A stretch of 64,000 nt of DNA from Crocinitomicaceae bacterium (GCA_016708105.1 JADJGJ010000002.1:310001-374000); one strand, 5' to 3'; shown: positions 56,521 through 64,000, counted from the first letter of the stretch. Notes: generated by a model not told the origin, from the letters alone. Translations and numbers: made by a program.

Positions 56521-57147
56521 TCAAAACTTTAACTCTTTCAAATTACAGATATCTTCACTAACCAAATGAATAGTTTGCAAACCAAGTTGTCTGGCACCTT
56601 CAATATGTTGAATGCTGTCATCAATAAAAAGGGTTGAATCAATGGTGAGTTTGTGATCATCAATGACTTTTAAAAATGCATCAGCATTAGGTTTTCGCCT
56701 GCCTACTATATGCGAATAGTATGCTTGGTCAAATAAATCATCCAGCAAATTTTCATTCCCGAAATGTGTTTTAATTGTTTGCCTAAATGCGGTATGATGA
56801 ATTTCATTGGTATTGCTGAACAAATAGACCGGCATCTTTTTTTTTATTTGCCGAATAAGATCTATTCTTCTTGCAGGTAAATCAAGCAACATGGCATTCC
56901 AGGCATCATCTATCTGCTGATCGGAAATGTGTTCACCTAAAAATTTTCTGAAGTAGTTTCTGAATTCCGGTGATGAAATTTTTCCGGTTTCAAACAAGTC
57001 AAATATTTTATCTTGATGAGATTGAGTGTACAATTGATCAAAATTTTCTTTACCCAAATTTTGAAAGGCTTCAATGGTGAGGTTGTAATTTAAATTCAGA
57101 ATTACACCGCCAAGGTCAAAGATGATGGCTGATATTGGTTGAGACAT
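56521..57147 (-). CDS. HAD superfamily phosphatase (YihX-like)
   Basis: A 208-residue haloacid-dehalogenase-type hydrolase. Motif I is IIFDLGGVILN with the nucleophilic Asp; the second Asp of the usual DxD is replaced by Gly, as in YihX/epoxide-hydrolase-N-terminal phosphatases. Motif II is LFSNTNE, motif III the lysine in GRRKPNADAF, and motif IV LFIDDS. The substrate is probably a small sugar phosphate. The start is ATG 57147: a TAATTTTG box (57158-57151) ends only 3 nt before it, whereas the alternative TTG at 57153 lies inside the box. Confidence 0.88.
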   Translation of the reverse strand: MSQPISAIIFDLGGVILNLNYNLTIEAFQNLGKENFDQLYTQSHQDKIFDLFETGKISSPEFRNYFRKFLGEHISDQQIDDAWNAMLLDLPARRIDLIRQIKKKMPVYLFSNTNEIHHTAFRQTIKTHFGNENLLDDLFDQAYYSHIVGRRKPNADAFLKVIDDHKLTIDSTLFIDDSIQHIEGARQLGLQTIHLVSEDICNLKELKF

Positions 57148-57150
57148 GAG

Positions 57151-57183
57151 CAAAATTACAGGCTAAATTTTGAAAAATTGCAA
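57151..57183 (-). promoter_or_regulatory. Promoter of the HAD phosphatase gene, probably leaderless
   Basis: TTG (57183-57181), a 22-nt spacer and TAATTTTG (57158-57151) on the minus strand. The box ends 3 nt before the start codon. It overlaps the divergent tRNA promoter. Confidence 0.5.
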
Positions 57184-57200
57184 TAAATAAGATACATTTG
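57169..57200 (+). promoter_or_regulatory. Promoter of the tRNA array
   Basis: TTTG (57169-57172), a 20-nt spacer and TACATTTG (57193-57200) match the consensus closely. The first tRNA-like unit starts 31 nt downstream. Confidence 0.6.
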
Positions 57201-57231
57201 CATCCCGATAAAATAAAACCTAATTTGTTTG

Positions 57232-57453
57232 GGGCCTATAGCTCAGTAGGTAAAGTATATTTAATTTGGGGCCTATAGCTCATCCCGATAAAGATCGGGA
57301 GGTTAGAGCACCGGACTCTGCCGATAGTTATCGGCACAGTAGGTAAAGTATATTTAATTTGGGGCCTATAGCTCATCCCGATAAACATCGGGAGGTTAGA
57401 GCACCTGACTCTGCCGATAGTTATCGGCACAGTAGGTAAGGTATATTTAATTT
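57232..57453 (+). repeat. Three broken tRNA(CAU) copies, two with hairpins replacing loop bases
   Basis: Three tRNA-derived units precede the intact gene. Unit A (57232-57267) keeps GGGCCTATAGCTCA and then jumps to GTAGGT. Units B (57269-57360) and C (57362-57453) are 93 nt apart and nearly identical. In each, the three D-loop bases TTC are replaced by TCCCGAT-AAAG/AAAC-ATCGGGA (57283-57300, 57376-57393) and the anticodon-loop bases ATAAT by TGCCGATAGTTATCGGCA (57319-57336, 57412-57429). The tRNA sequence resumes with CAGTAGGT, but the T-arm and 3' acceptor are replaced by an AT-rich spacer ending TATATTTAATTT. The stems around the hairpins are partly kept. None of these units can be a working tRNA. 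Confidence 0.9.
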
Positions 57454-57454
57454 G

Positions 57455-57531
57455 GGGCCTATAGCTCATTCGGTTAGAGCAACTGACTCATAATCAGTAG
57501 GTGCTTGGTTCGATTCCAAGTGGGCCCACCA
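57455..57531 (+). tRNA. tRNA with anticodon CAU (elongator Met, or Ile with lysidine)
   Basis: A complete cloverleaf: acceptor GGGCCTA/TGGGCCC (one T-G pair), D-stem GCTC/GAGC, anticodon stem ACTGA/TCAGT with loop CTCATAA (CAT at 57489-57491), T-stem CTTGG/CCAAG with loop TTCGATT, discriminator A and encoded CCA. The paired first base (G-C) excludes the initiator tRNA. Whether it is elongator Met or the Ile(AUA) tRNA modified by TilS cannot be settled by eye. It is the only intact member of the array. Confidence 0.93.
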
Positions 57532-57532
57532 C

Positions 57533-57566
57533 GAAAGCGAGACATCATGTTCTCGCTTTCTTTTTT
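57533..57566 (+). terminator. Terminator of the tRNA transcript, abutting the next start codon
   Basis: A 10-bp stem (GAAAGCGAGA / TCTCGCTTTC) with an 8-nt loop and six T (57561-57566). It starts 2 nt after the encoded CCA, and its last T is directly followed by ATG. Confidence 0.9.
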
Positions 57567-57866
57567 ATGTACTCGGTATATATTTTGTATAGCAAAAAGT
57601 TGGGCAAACACTACATTGGGTTAACCAGTGATACTATTGAGCAACGAATTGAAAAGCACAACACAAAACACCACGGGAATCATCGTTTTACGGCAGTGGC
57701 GAATGACTGGGAATTATTCTTTCAGATAGCGTGTGAATCATTAAGTCAAGCTAGAAAAATAGAACTTCATATTAAGTCAATGAAAAGCAAAGTCTATCTT
57801 CAAAATCTCACAAAATATCCGGAAATGACGGAAAAACTCCTTATGAAATTCAACAAGAGCACTTGA
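57567..57866 (+). CDS. Small GIY-YIG endonuclease directly after a tRNA gene
   Basis: A 99-residue single-domain nuclease. The strand pair YSVYILYSK...HYIGLT carries the GIY-YIG signature (VYI and YIG), followed by the conserved Arg-His region (QRIEKHN) and the metal-binding Glu in ARKIELHIKSMKS, so it looks catalytically intact. It belongs to the short UvrC-like/UPF0213 group. Its ATG follows the T-run of the tRNA terminator without any leader, so expression would need read-through or an unseen promoter; a longer frame starting inside the tRNA was rejected. The stop codon lies in a tRNA-derived fragment. A link to tRNA gene mobility is inference. Confidence 0.87.
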   Translation: MYSVYILYSKKLGKHYIGLTSDTIEQRIEKHNTKHHGNHRFTAVANDWELFFQIACESLSQARKIELHIKSMKSKVYLQNLTKYPEMTEKLLMKFNKST

Positions 57867-57885
57867 CTCTGCCGATAGCTATCGG
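57856..57885 (+). repeat. tRNA-derived fragment with hairpin after the GIY-YIG gene
   Basis: Thirty nucleotides match unit C of the upstream array (57398-57427) at 28 positions: the end of the D-arm, the anticodon stem start and most of the palindrome (here TGCCGATAGCTATCGG). The GIY-YIG gene and the intact tRNA are thus bracketed by array-derived sequence. Confidence 0.8.
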
Positions 57886-57945
57886 GGAATATTGCCTAAA
57901 ACACCTATAAAATAAGGCTTTGTAGAGGGTTTGGAGAAAACCAAA

Positions 57946-57981
57946 GTAACAAACTGGTAACAAGTTGTACCTAATTGTTAC
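57946..57981. repeat. Direct and inverted GTAACAA repeats
   Basis: GTAACAA occurs at 57946-57952 and 57957-57963, and its inverse TTGTTAC at 57975-57981, in the otherwise empty 283-nt gap after the GIY-YIG gene. It may be a protein- or recombinase-binding site. No gene is seen between 57886 and 58149. Confidence 0.45.
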
Positions 57982-58149
57982 TAAATAACTGTAAAATCAG
58001 AGTTTACATTTCTTTAGAGTGGCTTGTGTTTTCCCAAATGAAAACCCAGCAATATTTCAATGAACTATCATAAAGATAAGAAAAAAAACTGACACCATTT
58101 ACAGCGCAATATTTCTCGCCATTTACCGTCAATAAAATTTACAAATAGT

Positions 58150-58713
58150 TCATTTCCTTTTTAAGGACGATTTTGCTGAAGACTTTTTTAATATATCATC
58201 CAATATCTTTTTTTTTGCCTTCATTTCTTTTTCTAATTTGTAATAATTCTCTACGGTTTCACCTTTATTTATTTTAAGTTTATGGTAGCTAATTTGGCAA
58301 TCCTGACATGCGGTAAAATATTGAAATAGTACAACTGCAATTTTTGGGCATTTAGCACTAATATCGTCTTGTACTTTTTTGAGATTAAAATTTTCTGCAT
58401 CCCAAGAAATAGAAAATTTGTCACAAACGTAAATAGAATAAGGAATTTGAACTTCTGATCTTTTTTTTGGTTTTTCTGGCAGATTAAGTTCTATCAACTG
58501 AGGTTTCGATTGCGCACTCAAATTAATTTGGGCATCAATCAACCTCGATTTTTTTTCGGATAAAGCCTGAATGTTTTTCAAAATTTCTTCTGGTGAAATT
58601 CCCAAAAGCGCGGCCATCCTTGTTGTGTAGTCTTCTTGCAATGCACCATTCCAAACAATAGCCTCTTTTACCATTTTGGTTATTTCGTCAAAACCGTCTT
58701 TTTTTTTCTTCAT
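58150..58713 (-). CDS. Hypothetical Lys-rich protein
   Basis: A 187-residue cytoplasmic protein that I do not recognise. The ATG at 58713 (MKKKKDGFDEITKM) was preferred to the one 39 nt upstream because it begins the charged helical N-terminus directly. It is mostly helical, with three cysteines in the middle and second half (YVCDKF, TACQDCQ) and a basic C-terminal helix. It lies alone between the tRNA locus and the metal efflux operon, on the opposite strand, and may be accessory DNA. Confidence 0.55.
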   Translation of the reverse strand: MKKKKDGFDEITKMVKEAIVWNGALQEDYTTRMAALLGISPEEILKNIQALSEKKSRLIDAQINLSAQSKPQLIELNLPEKPKKRSEVQIPYSIYVCDKFSISWDAENFNLKKVQDDISAKCPKIAVVLFQYFTACQDCQISYHKLKINKGETVENYYKLEKEMKAKKKILDDILKKSSAKSSLKRK

Positions 58714-58949
58714 ATTTATTCCATCACACTTTACAATAACAGCAATAGCCAATTAAAGTTACCTATGTCTCCAGGGGTACTAACGGAATTTTTTTTAATT
58801 TATTGAAACCAAGATTGAAATGGGATTAAAGTCAGTTCATTTAATCCAGTTGGTGTTACTATTCTCCAATTGAACTAACTAAGGAATATAGAAATATAAT
58901 GCATTAATAATTTGAAGGACGATTCCGGTTATAGAGTTGTTAATTGTCA

Positions 58950-58977
58950 TTGGACTGATACATTTTTCATATATTCG
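58950..58977 (+). promoter_or_regulatory. Candidate promoter of the metal efflux operon
   Basis: TTG (58950-58952), a 17-nt spacer and TATATTCG (58970-58977, one mismatch to TAnnTTTG) lie just before the GTG start at 58983. Confidence 0.4.
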
Positions 58978-58982
58978 CATCT

Positions 58983-59375
58983 GTGAAACGCTTCATTGTC
59001 ATATTTTTATGTCTGCAAATCCTTTCAGGAAATACGTTTGGCATGGAGTTAATGAAGGTGCAGTCTGCCATTGCTCATTATTTCGATCATGAATCGGAGG
59101 AGCATCCCGGCGAATCATTTTTTGATTTTTTGTATGAACATTATGTCGCTTGTGATCATGATGGTGAGACAGGTGGGCATTGCGATGAAGAAATGCCGTT
59201 TAAGCATTGCGGAGACTGCTGTAGTCACCACGTAGTGTTTCTTCCTTTTACGCTTCCTGAAGATTATTCTGAGATTTTAGTGACAGTCGAATTCTCACAA
59301 TTTCTAGTTGAATATAACGAGCCATTCGTTTCATCTCTCGATTATTCTATCTGGCAACCGCCAAAAATAAATTAA
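58983..59375 (+). CDS. Secreted His/Cys-rich protein heading a heavy-metal efflux operon
   Basis: A 130-residue protein with a GTG start and a signal peptide (MKRFIVIFLCLQILSGNTFG). The mature part is full of possible metal ligands: HYFDHESEEHPG, CDHDGETGGHCDEE and FKHCGDCCSHH. Similar small proteins precede CzcA/CusA pumps in Bacteroidota; periplasmic metal binding or sensing is inferred. It is 74 nt upstream of the pump gene on the same strand. Confidence 0.7.
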   Translation: MKRFIVIFLCLQILSGNTFGMELMKVQSAIAHYFDHESEEHPGESFFDFLYEHYVACDHDGETGGHCDEEMPFKHCGDCCSHHVVFLPFTLPEDYSEILVTVEFSQFLVEYNEPFVSSLDYSIWQPPKIN

Positions 59376-59449
59376 TGAATTGCTGACGTCTATCGTCGGC
59401 GGTATATTCGATATACCATTTTTTTATTCATTAATTAACGCACAAAATT

Positions 59450-62400
59450 ATGTTGGATGCAATCATCCGCTTTTCTATACAGAATAAGCTCGTTATAGGC
59501 ATATTTACATTAGCCTTAATAGCTTGGGGAAGCTATTCGTTAAAACAACTACCCATTGATGCCGTGCCTGACATCACTAATAATCAGGTACAAATTATTA
59601 CTTCTGCTCCGTCGCAATCGGCACAGGACATTGAACGATTGGTCACTTTTCCGGTTGAACAGGCTGTTGCAACCATTCCAGGAATTGTAGAAGTCCGCTC
59701 TTTTTCCAGATTTGGGTTGAGTGTTGTAACAATTGTTTTCAAAGATGAGGTTGACGTTTATAAAGCGCGCCAACTTGTTTCTGAAAGGCTTAATGAAGCG
59801 ATGAATCAAATTCCTGAAGGTGTCGGGATACCAGAATTGGCACCAGTTACAACGGGTCTTGGTGAAATTTATCAATACACACTTCACGCTTTGCCGGGAT
59901 ACGAAGATCAATACGACGCTATGGAATTACGTTCCATTCAAGATTGGATTGTACGCCGCCAATTACTTGGTGTTGAAGGCGTCGCTGATGTCAGTAGTTT
60001 CGGCGGATATTTAAAACAATATGAGGTCGCACTCAATCCAGACAAGTTAAAAAGTATGGATGTTACCATCAGTGAAGTTTTTCATGCACTTGAAATGAAC
60101 AACCAAAACACAGGGGGTGCTTATATTGATAAGCAACCTTATGCTTGGTATATTAGGAGTGAAGGTTTAGTGGAAAGTTTAGACGACATTGAAAATATTG
60201 TCATTAAACAACTCGAAAATGGCACACCTGTTTTAATAAGGGATGTCGCTGACGTAAATTTCGGTCAAGCAATTCGATATGGAGCCCTCACTTACAACGA
60301 TAAAGGCGAAGCCGTAGGTGCAATTGTCATGATGCTCAAGGGTGCTAACTCATCTCAAGTTATTGAAAACATTAAGGAACGTGTTGAACAAATAAAAAAG
60401 ACTTTGCCTGAAGGCGTAGTTATTGAACCTTTTTTAGATAGAACAAAATTGGTGAATAGTGCTATCGGAACAGTGACAACAAATTTGATGGAAGGCGCCT
60501 TAATCATCATTTTTATTCTAGTCGTTTTTCTCGGAAATTTCCGAGCCGGATTAATTGTTGCATCGGTAATTCCATTAGCGATGCTATTTGCAATTTCCTT
60601 GATGAACATGTTTGGAGTTTCGGGCAACTTAATGAGCTTAGGGGCAATTGATTTTGGGTTGATTGTGGATGGAGCTGTAATTATTGTTGAAGCAACTATG
60701 CATCACTTAGGTCTTATTGCAATTGGTGGAAAACTGACACAGTCTCAAATGGACAAGGAAGTTTTTACCTCGGCAAGTAAGATTAGAAACTCTGCCGCCT
60801 TCGGTGAAATAATTATTTTAATTGTGTACTTGCCAATTTTGGCATTAGTTGGCATTGAAGGAAAAATGTTTAAGCCGATGGCGCAAACAGTTTCGTTTGC
60901 AATTCTTGGTGCTTTCATTTTATCATTGACATACGTGCCGATGATGAGTGCGTTGGTACTGAGTAAAAATATCAATCACAAAAAAACCATTTCTGATAGA
61001 ATGATGGATTTTTTCCATCGAATGTACGCACCTTTTATTTCGGGAGCATTAAAAGTCCCAATAGTTATTGTTGCAAGTTCCGTTATGTTGTTGGTTGGAA
61101 GCCTTTTTATTTTTAATCGATTGGGGGCAGAGTTTTTACCAACGCTTGATGAAGGTGATTTTGCTGTTGAAACTAGAGTAATGACCGGAAGCAGCTTGGA
61201 GGAAACAATAGATGCAGCGAATAACGCAGGAAAATTAATTCTTGAACGATTTCCGGATGAAGTAGAAATGGTTGTAGGAAAAATTGGATCAGGAGAAATA
61301 CCAACCGACCCAATGCCAATTGAAGCGTGCGATATGATGATCATTTTAAAAGATAAATCGCTATGGAAAAAAACGAATAATAAAGAAGAATTAGCCGTTT
61401 TAATGGCTGAGGAACTTGAAGATATTCCAGGTGTAATTTTTGGATTTCAACAACCAATTCAAATGAGATTTAATGAGTTAATGACTGGAGCACGACAAGA
61501 TGTTGTTGTAAAGGTTTATGGTGAAGACCTAGAAATGCTCACTTACTACTCAGAACAAATAGCTGAAATCGTACCGACAATTGAAGGTGCAGAAGCACTG
61601 TACGTTGAAAAAGTTACTGGCGCTAGACAAATTCTCATTAAATACAAACGTGAAGAAATTGCCAAATTCGGAATGAATATCGTTGAAATAAATAATACAG
61701 TAAATACTGCTTTTGCTGGACAGGCAGTTGGTCTGGTTTACGAAGGCGAAAAACGTTTTGATCTTGTGGTGCGATTGCAAGATGATGAAAGGAAGAGCTT
61801 AGAGGATGTACAGAATTTATTTGTGACTACTCCAGGAGGAATGCAAATTCCTTTATCGCAAGTTGCTGAGGTAGATTTTGATTATAAAGCTCCAATACAA
61901 ATTCAACGTGACGACGCCAAACGAAGAATCACAATTGGTTTTAACATTCGTGGACGTGACGTTGAGAGTGTTGTAAATGAACTGAAACAGAAAATTGAAG
62001 ATCAAGTTGATTTTGAACCCGGCTATTATCCAACTTACGGTGGGACATTTAAAAATTTGGAGGAAGCTCGGGCGCGACTATTGATTGCAGTTCCTGTAGC
62101 GTTGCTTTTAATTTTTGTGTTGCTCTATTTTACATTTGGTTCAATCAAACAAGGACTACTTATTTACACAGCAATTCCGCTTTCTGCGATCGGAGGAATT
62201 TTAGCCTTGTGGCTAAGAGATATGCCATTTAGCATTTCTGCCGGTGTTGGATTTATTGCGCTATTCGGCGTTGCGGTTCTAAATGGAATTGTTTTGATTG
62301 CTGAATTTAATCGCCTTAAAAAAGATGGAATGACGGATGTGGTTGAGCGAATTTTTACGGGAACAAAAACAAGATTACGTCCTGTTATTATGACCGCTGC

Positions 62401-62587
62401 GGTTGCCTCTCTCGGATTTTTACCAATGGCAATTTCGCACGGAAGTGGAGCCGAAGTTCAAAAGCCTTTAGCAACTGTTGTTATTGGTGGATTAACAACT
62501 GCAACACTCTTAACACTCTTAGTTCTTCCGTGCATTTATTTTCTCGCCGAAGGCGGATATAAACGAAAATCAAAAAGAAAAAAATGA
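59450..62587 (+). CDS. CzcA-type heavy-metal RND efflux pump
   Basis: A 1045-residue inner-membrane proton antiporter of the HME-RND family. The helix IV signature DFGLIVDGAVIIVE gives D401, D407 and E414, matching D402/D408/E415 of CzcA rather than the CusA copper/silver pattern, so divalent metals (Zn, Co, Cd) are the likely substrates. The start LDAIIRFSIQNKLVIGIF and the two large periplasmic loops are standard. Its stop overlaps the TolC-type gene start by 4 nt (ATGA). Unlike many Bacteroidota pumps it is not fused to the outer-membrane channel. Confidence 0.95.
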   Translation: MLDAIIRFSIQNKLVIGIFTLALIAWGSYSLKQLPIDAVPDITNNQVQIITSAPSQSAQDIERLVTFPVEQAVATIPGIVEVRSFSRFGLSVVTIVFKDEVDVYKARQLVSERLNEAMNQIPEGVGIPELAPVTTGLGEIYQYTLHALPGYEDQYDAMELRSIQDWIVRRQLLGVEGVADVSSFGGYLKQYEVALNPDKLKSMDVTISEVFHALEMNNQNTGGAYIDKQPYAWYIRSEGLVESLDDIENIVIKQLENGTPVLIRDVADVNFGQAIRYGALTYNDKGEAVGAIVMMLKGANSSQVIENIKERVEQIKKTLPEGVVIEPFLDRTKLVNSAIGTVTTNLMEGALIIIFILVVFLGNFRAGLIVASVIPLAMLFAISLMNMFGVSGNLMSLGAIDFGLIVDGAVIIVEATMHHLGLIAIGGKLTQSQMDKEVFTSASKIRNSAAFGEIIILIVYLPILALVGIEGKMFKPMAQTVSFAILGAFILSLTYVPMMSALVLSKNINHKKTISDRMMDFFHRMYAPFISGALKVPIVIVASSVMLLVGSLFIFNRLGAEFLPTLDEGDFAVETRVMTGSSLEETIDAANNAGKLILERFPDEVEMVVGKIGSGEIPTDPMPIEACDMMIILKDKSLWKKTNNKEELAVLMAEELEDIPGVIFGFQQPIQMRFNELMTGARQDVVVKVYGEDLEMLTYYSEQIAEIVPTIEGAEALYVEKVTGARQILIKYKREEIAKFGMNIVEINNTVNTAFAGQAVGLVYEGEKRFDLVVRLQDDERKSLEDVQNLFVTTPGGMQIPLSQVAEVDFDYKAPIQIQRDDAKRRITIGFNIRGRDVESVVNELKQKIEDQVDFEPGYYPTYGGTFKNLEEARARLLIAVPVALLLIFVLLYFTFGSIKQGLLIYTAIPLSAIGGILALWLRDMPFSISAGVGFIALFGVAVLNGIVLIAEFNRLKKDGMTDVVERIFTGTKTRLRPVIMTAAVASLGFLPMAISHGSGAEVQKPLATVVIGGLTTATLLTLLVLPCIYFLAEGGYKRKSKRKK

Positions 62588-63822
62588 AAATTTCCGAACC
62601 TCTCGTTCTACTATTATTGCTGGTGGGAATTCCATCTTTTGGACAAGTTCAGGTTGTAACGCTTGATTCTGCATTGAGCATTGCTTATGCAAATAACAAA
62701 GGCTTACAAGCCGTGACAGCCGAATCTGAGTACTATAGTTTTCAGAAAAAAACAAGTTCAGAATTACCAAAGACAGATGTTAGCTTGACTGTTGGGCAAT
62801 ACAACAGTTATTATCGAACAGATAATAACCTGACAATTTCTCAAACGATTCCTTTCCCAACCGTATTTACTGCGAAATCATCTTTAGCAGAAGCAAATAT
62901 TCAGTCCACTGATCTAAAATTCGAGATGTCGAAAAACGAACTGACCTATCACATTCGTGATATTTATTATCAGCTTCTTTTTTGGGAAGAGTATAGAAAT
63001 TTGTTACTGAGTCAAGATACGATGTACACGAATTTCTACAAAATTGCAGACCTTCGTTTGAGTGCTGGTGATGGAACACTGCTTGAAAAAACATCGTCCG
63101 AAACGCGTCTCAACGAAGTCAAAAATAATATTCTTCGACTTGATGCAACAATGGGCGGGCTTGCAAGTCAGTTACAAAGTCTAATGGGTGTTCCCATTCA
63201 AATCCTGATTTCTAAAGAAGAGGAATTTAAACGAACATTTATACTAAACTCAGATTCTTCTGCAATCGCATCTAATCCACAATTGGCTTATTTGCAACAA
63301 CAAATAGTCATTGCTGAAAGAGAACGTTCATTGATTAAAAGTGAGGTACTTCCAGAATTCAGAATTGGCTATTTTAATCAGTCTCTATATGGAAGTCCGC
63401 TTGACGCAACGAACACTACTTTCGCAGATGGATCGAATCGATTTCAAGGTATGCAGGTCGGTATAATAATTCCACTTTGGTTTGTTCCAGAAATGAACAA
63501 AAGTAATGCAGCTGAAAAACAAATTGAAATCGACCAGTTGACCTATGAAAATGAACAAATCATGCTACAAGGGTTGTACCAACAGGGCATTCAGTTTTAT
63601 CTCAGTTCACAACAAAAAATAACCTATTACGAATCATCAGCGTTAAAAAATGCTGAGTTTATAAAACGTCAATCTCGAATTGCTTATGAAAGTGGAGAGA
63701 TTGGTTATACAGAACACTTGTTGAATTTTCAGCAGGTTGTTTCTATTGAGGAAGGTTATCTCGAAGCAATTCAAGAACACAATCAAGCTGTCATTTATTT
63801 AGAATATTTAATTGGTCTTTAG
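62584..63822 (+). CDS. TolC-family outer-membrane channel of the metal efflux system
   Basis: A 412-residue outer-membrane factor of the CzcC type: signal peptide MKISEPLVLLLLLVGIPSFGQ, then the duplicated helix-strand repeats (VTLDSALSIAYANNKGLQAV; NPQLAYLQQQIVIAERERSL). Length matches the family. It overlaps the pump gene by 4 nt and is 18 nt before the adaptor gene, so all form one operon. Confidence 0.9.
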   Translation: MKISEPLVLLLLLVGIPSFGQVQVVTLDSALSIAYANNKGLQAVTAESEYYSFQKKTSSELPKTDVSLTVGQYNSYYRTDNNLTISQTIPFPTVFTAKSSLAEANIQSTDLKFEMSKNELTYHIRDIYYQLLFWEEYRNLLLSQDTMYTNFYKIADLRLSAGDGTLLEKTSSETRLNEVKNNILRLDATMGGLASQLQSLMGVPIQILISKEEEFKRTFILNSDSSAIASNPQLAYLQQQIVIAERERSLIKSEVLPEFRIGYFNQSLYGSPLDATNTTFADGSNRFQGMQVGIIIPLWFVPEMNKSNAAEKQIEIDQLTYENEQIMLQGLYQQGIQFYLSSQQKITYYESSALKNAEFIKRQSRIAYESGEIGYTEHLLNFQQVVSIEEGYLEAIQEHNQAVIYLEYLIGL

Positions 63823-63840
63823 ATCAGAAAAAAGGAAGAT

Positions 63841-64000
63841 ATGAAAACGATTATAAAAAATAAAATAATAGAAACGAGTAGAAGTAAATTCTTCTATTTG
63901 TTTATTATCTCTCTTTCACTCTTTGGATGTGGTGGAAGTGCGGAGGAAAAAGTAGATGAGCATGCAGGCGAACACGAAGATGCCGAAGATGTTGTTGAAT
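63841..64000 (+). CDS. Efflux periplasmic adaptor lipoprotein (N-terminal fragment)
   Basis: The first 53 residues are present before the window ends. A lipobox (LFGC, C30) follows a long basic N-terminus, and the mature part starts with acidic and His residues (EEKVDEHAGEHEDAED), as in CzcB-type adaptors. Identification as the HlyD/CzcB-family adaptor rests mainly on the operon position after the pump and channel genes. Confidence 0.75.
   Translation, partial: MKTIIKNKIIETSRSKFFYLFIISLSLFGCGGSAEEKVDEHAGEHEDAEDVVE

Noticed and set aside
57236..57469. Minus-strand frame encoding a repeated peptide (MSYRPQIKYTL...)
   Set aside because: It is the translation of the tRNA-derived repeat units on the opposite strand; it has no signal for expression and its repeats follow the tRNA units.
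57232..57531. CRISPR-like array
   Set aside because: The repeating unit is a tRNA fragment with palindromes; there are only two full-length units, spacers are not unique, and no cas gene is present.

Overview
This 64 kb window looks like the chromosome of a Bacteroidota bacterium, probably Flavobacteriia and perhaps close to Crocinitomicaceae/Fluviicola; the genus is inference. The evidence is the C-terminal half of SprA (the type IX secretion outer-membrane translocon), eight large secreted proteins with type IX sorting domains (five type A, three type B), a TonB-dependent receptor with a carboxypeptidase-like N-terminal domain, the ftsX-DUF3098-uppP-truB operon, and repeated TAnnTTTG (-7) promoter boxes, which are typical of this phylum. 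The DNA is AT-rich. There is no rRNA, CRISPR array or transposase.

Layout. 1-3.9 kb: SprA end and a GNAT acetyltransferase. 3.9-8.4 kb (minus): short-chain prenyl diphosphate synthase, MMPL/RND exporter, M23 peptidase. 8.7-18.2 kb: a frameshifted secreted protein, a GH3-like/serine hydrolase fusion, an SDR protein, a secreted type A protein and 3-hydroxyanthranilate dioxygenase. 18.2-30 kb (minus): two giant type B secreted proteins around an envelope operon with ftsX, uppP, truB and a long-chain polyprenyl synthase. 30-40 kb: YceI lipoprotein, rhodanese, and a tandem triplet of M43 metallopeptidases followed by another secreted protein. 40-49 kb: a REP-like palindrome, a YESQAD-repeat protein, a glycosyltransferase, a response regulator, a TonB receptor with a beta-helix lipoprotein, and a cystathionine gamma-synthase-type enzyme. 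49-57 kb (minus): a DUF4011-type helicase with a small membrane protein, a lipoprotein, an ECF sigma factor overlapping a one-piece inner-membrane/outer-membrane barrel protein, and a HAD phosphatase.

57.1-57.9 kb is the most unusual part. One promoter faces an array of broken tRNA(CAU) copies carrying 18-nt hairpins exactly where the D-loop and anticodon loop should be. Next come an intact tRNA(CAU), its terminator, and a GIY-YIG nuclease gene whose ATG directly follows the terminator T-run. The nuclease gene's stop codon lies in another tRNA-derived, hairpin-bearing fragment. Beyond it the content becomes accessory: an unknown ORF, then a heavy-metal efflux operon (His/Cys-rich secreted protein, CzcA-type RND pump, TolC-type channel, and the start of the adaptor lipoprotein) cut by the window end.

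Much of the window serves the envelope: SprA would export the sorting-domain proteins, UppP and the two prenyl synthases supply lipid carriers and quinone tails, and FtsX and the M23 protein act on peptidoglycan. Assignments come from motif recognition by eye; no database search was run.
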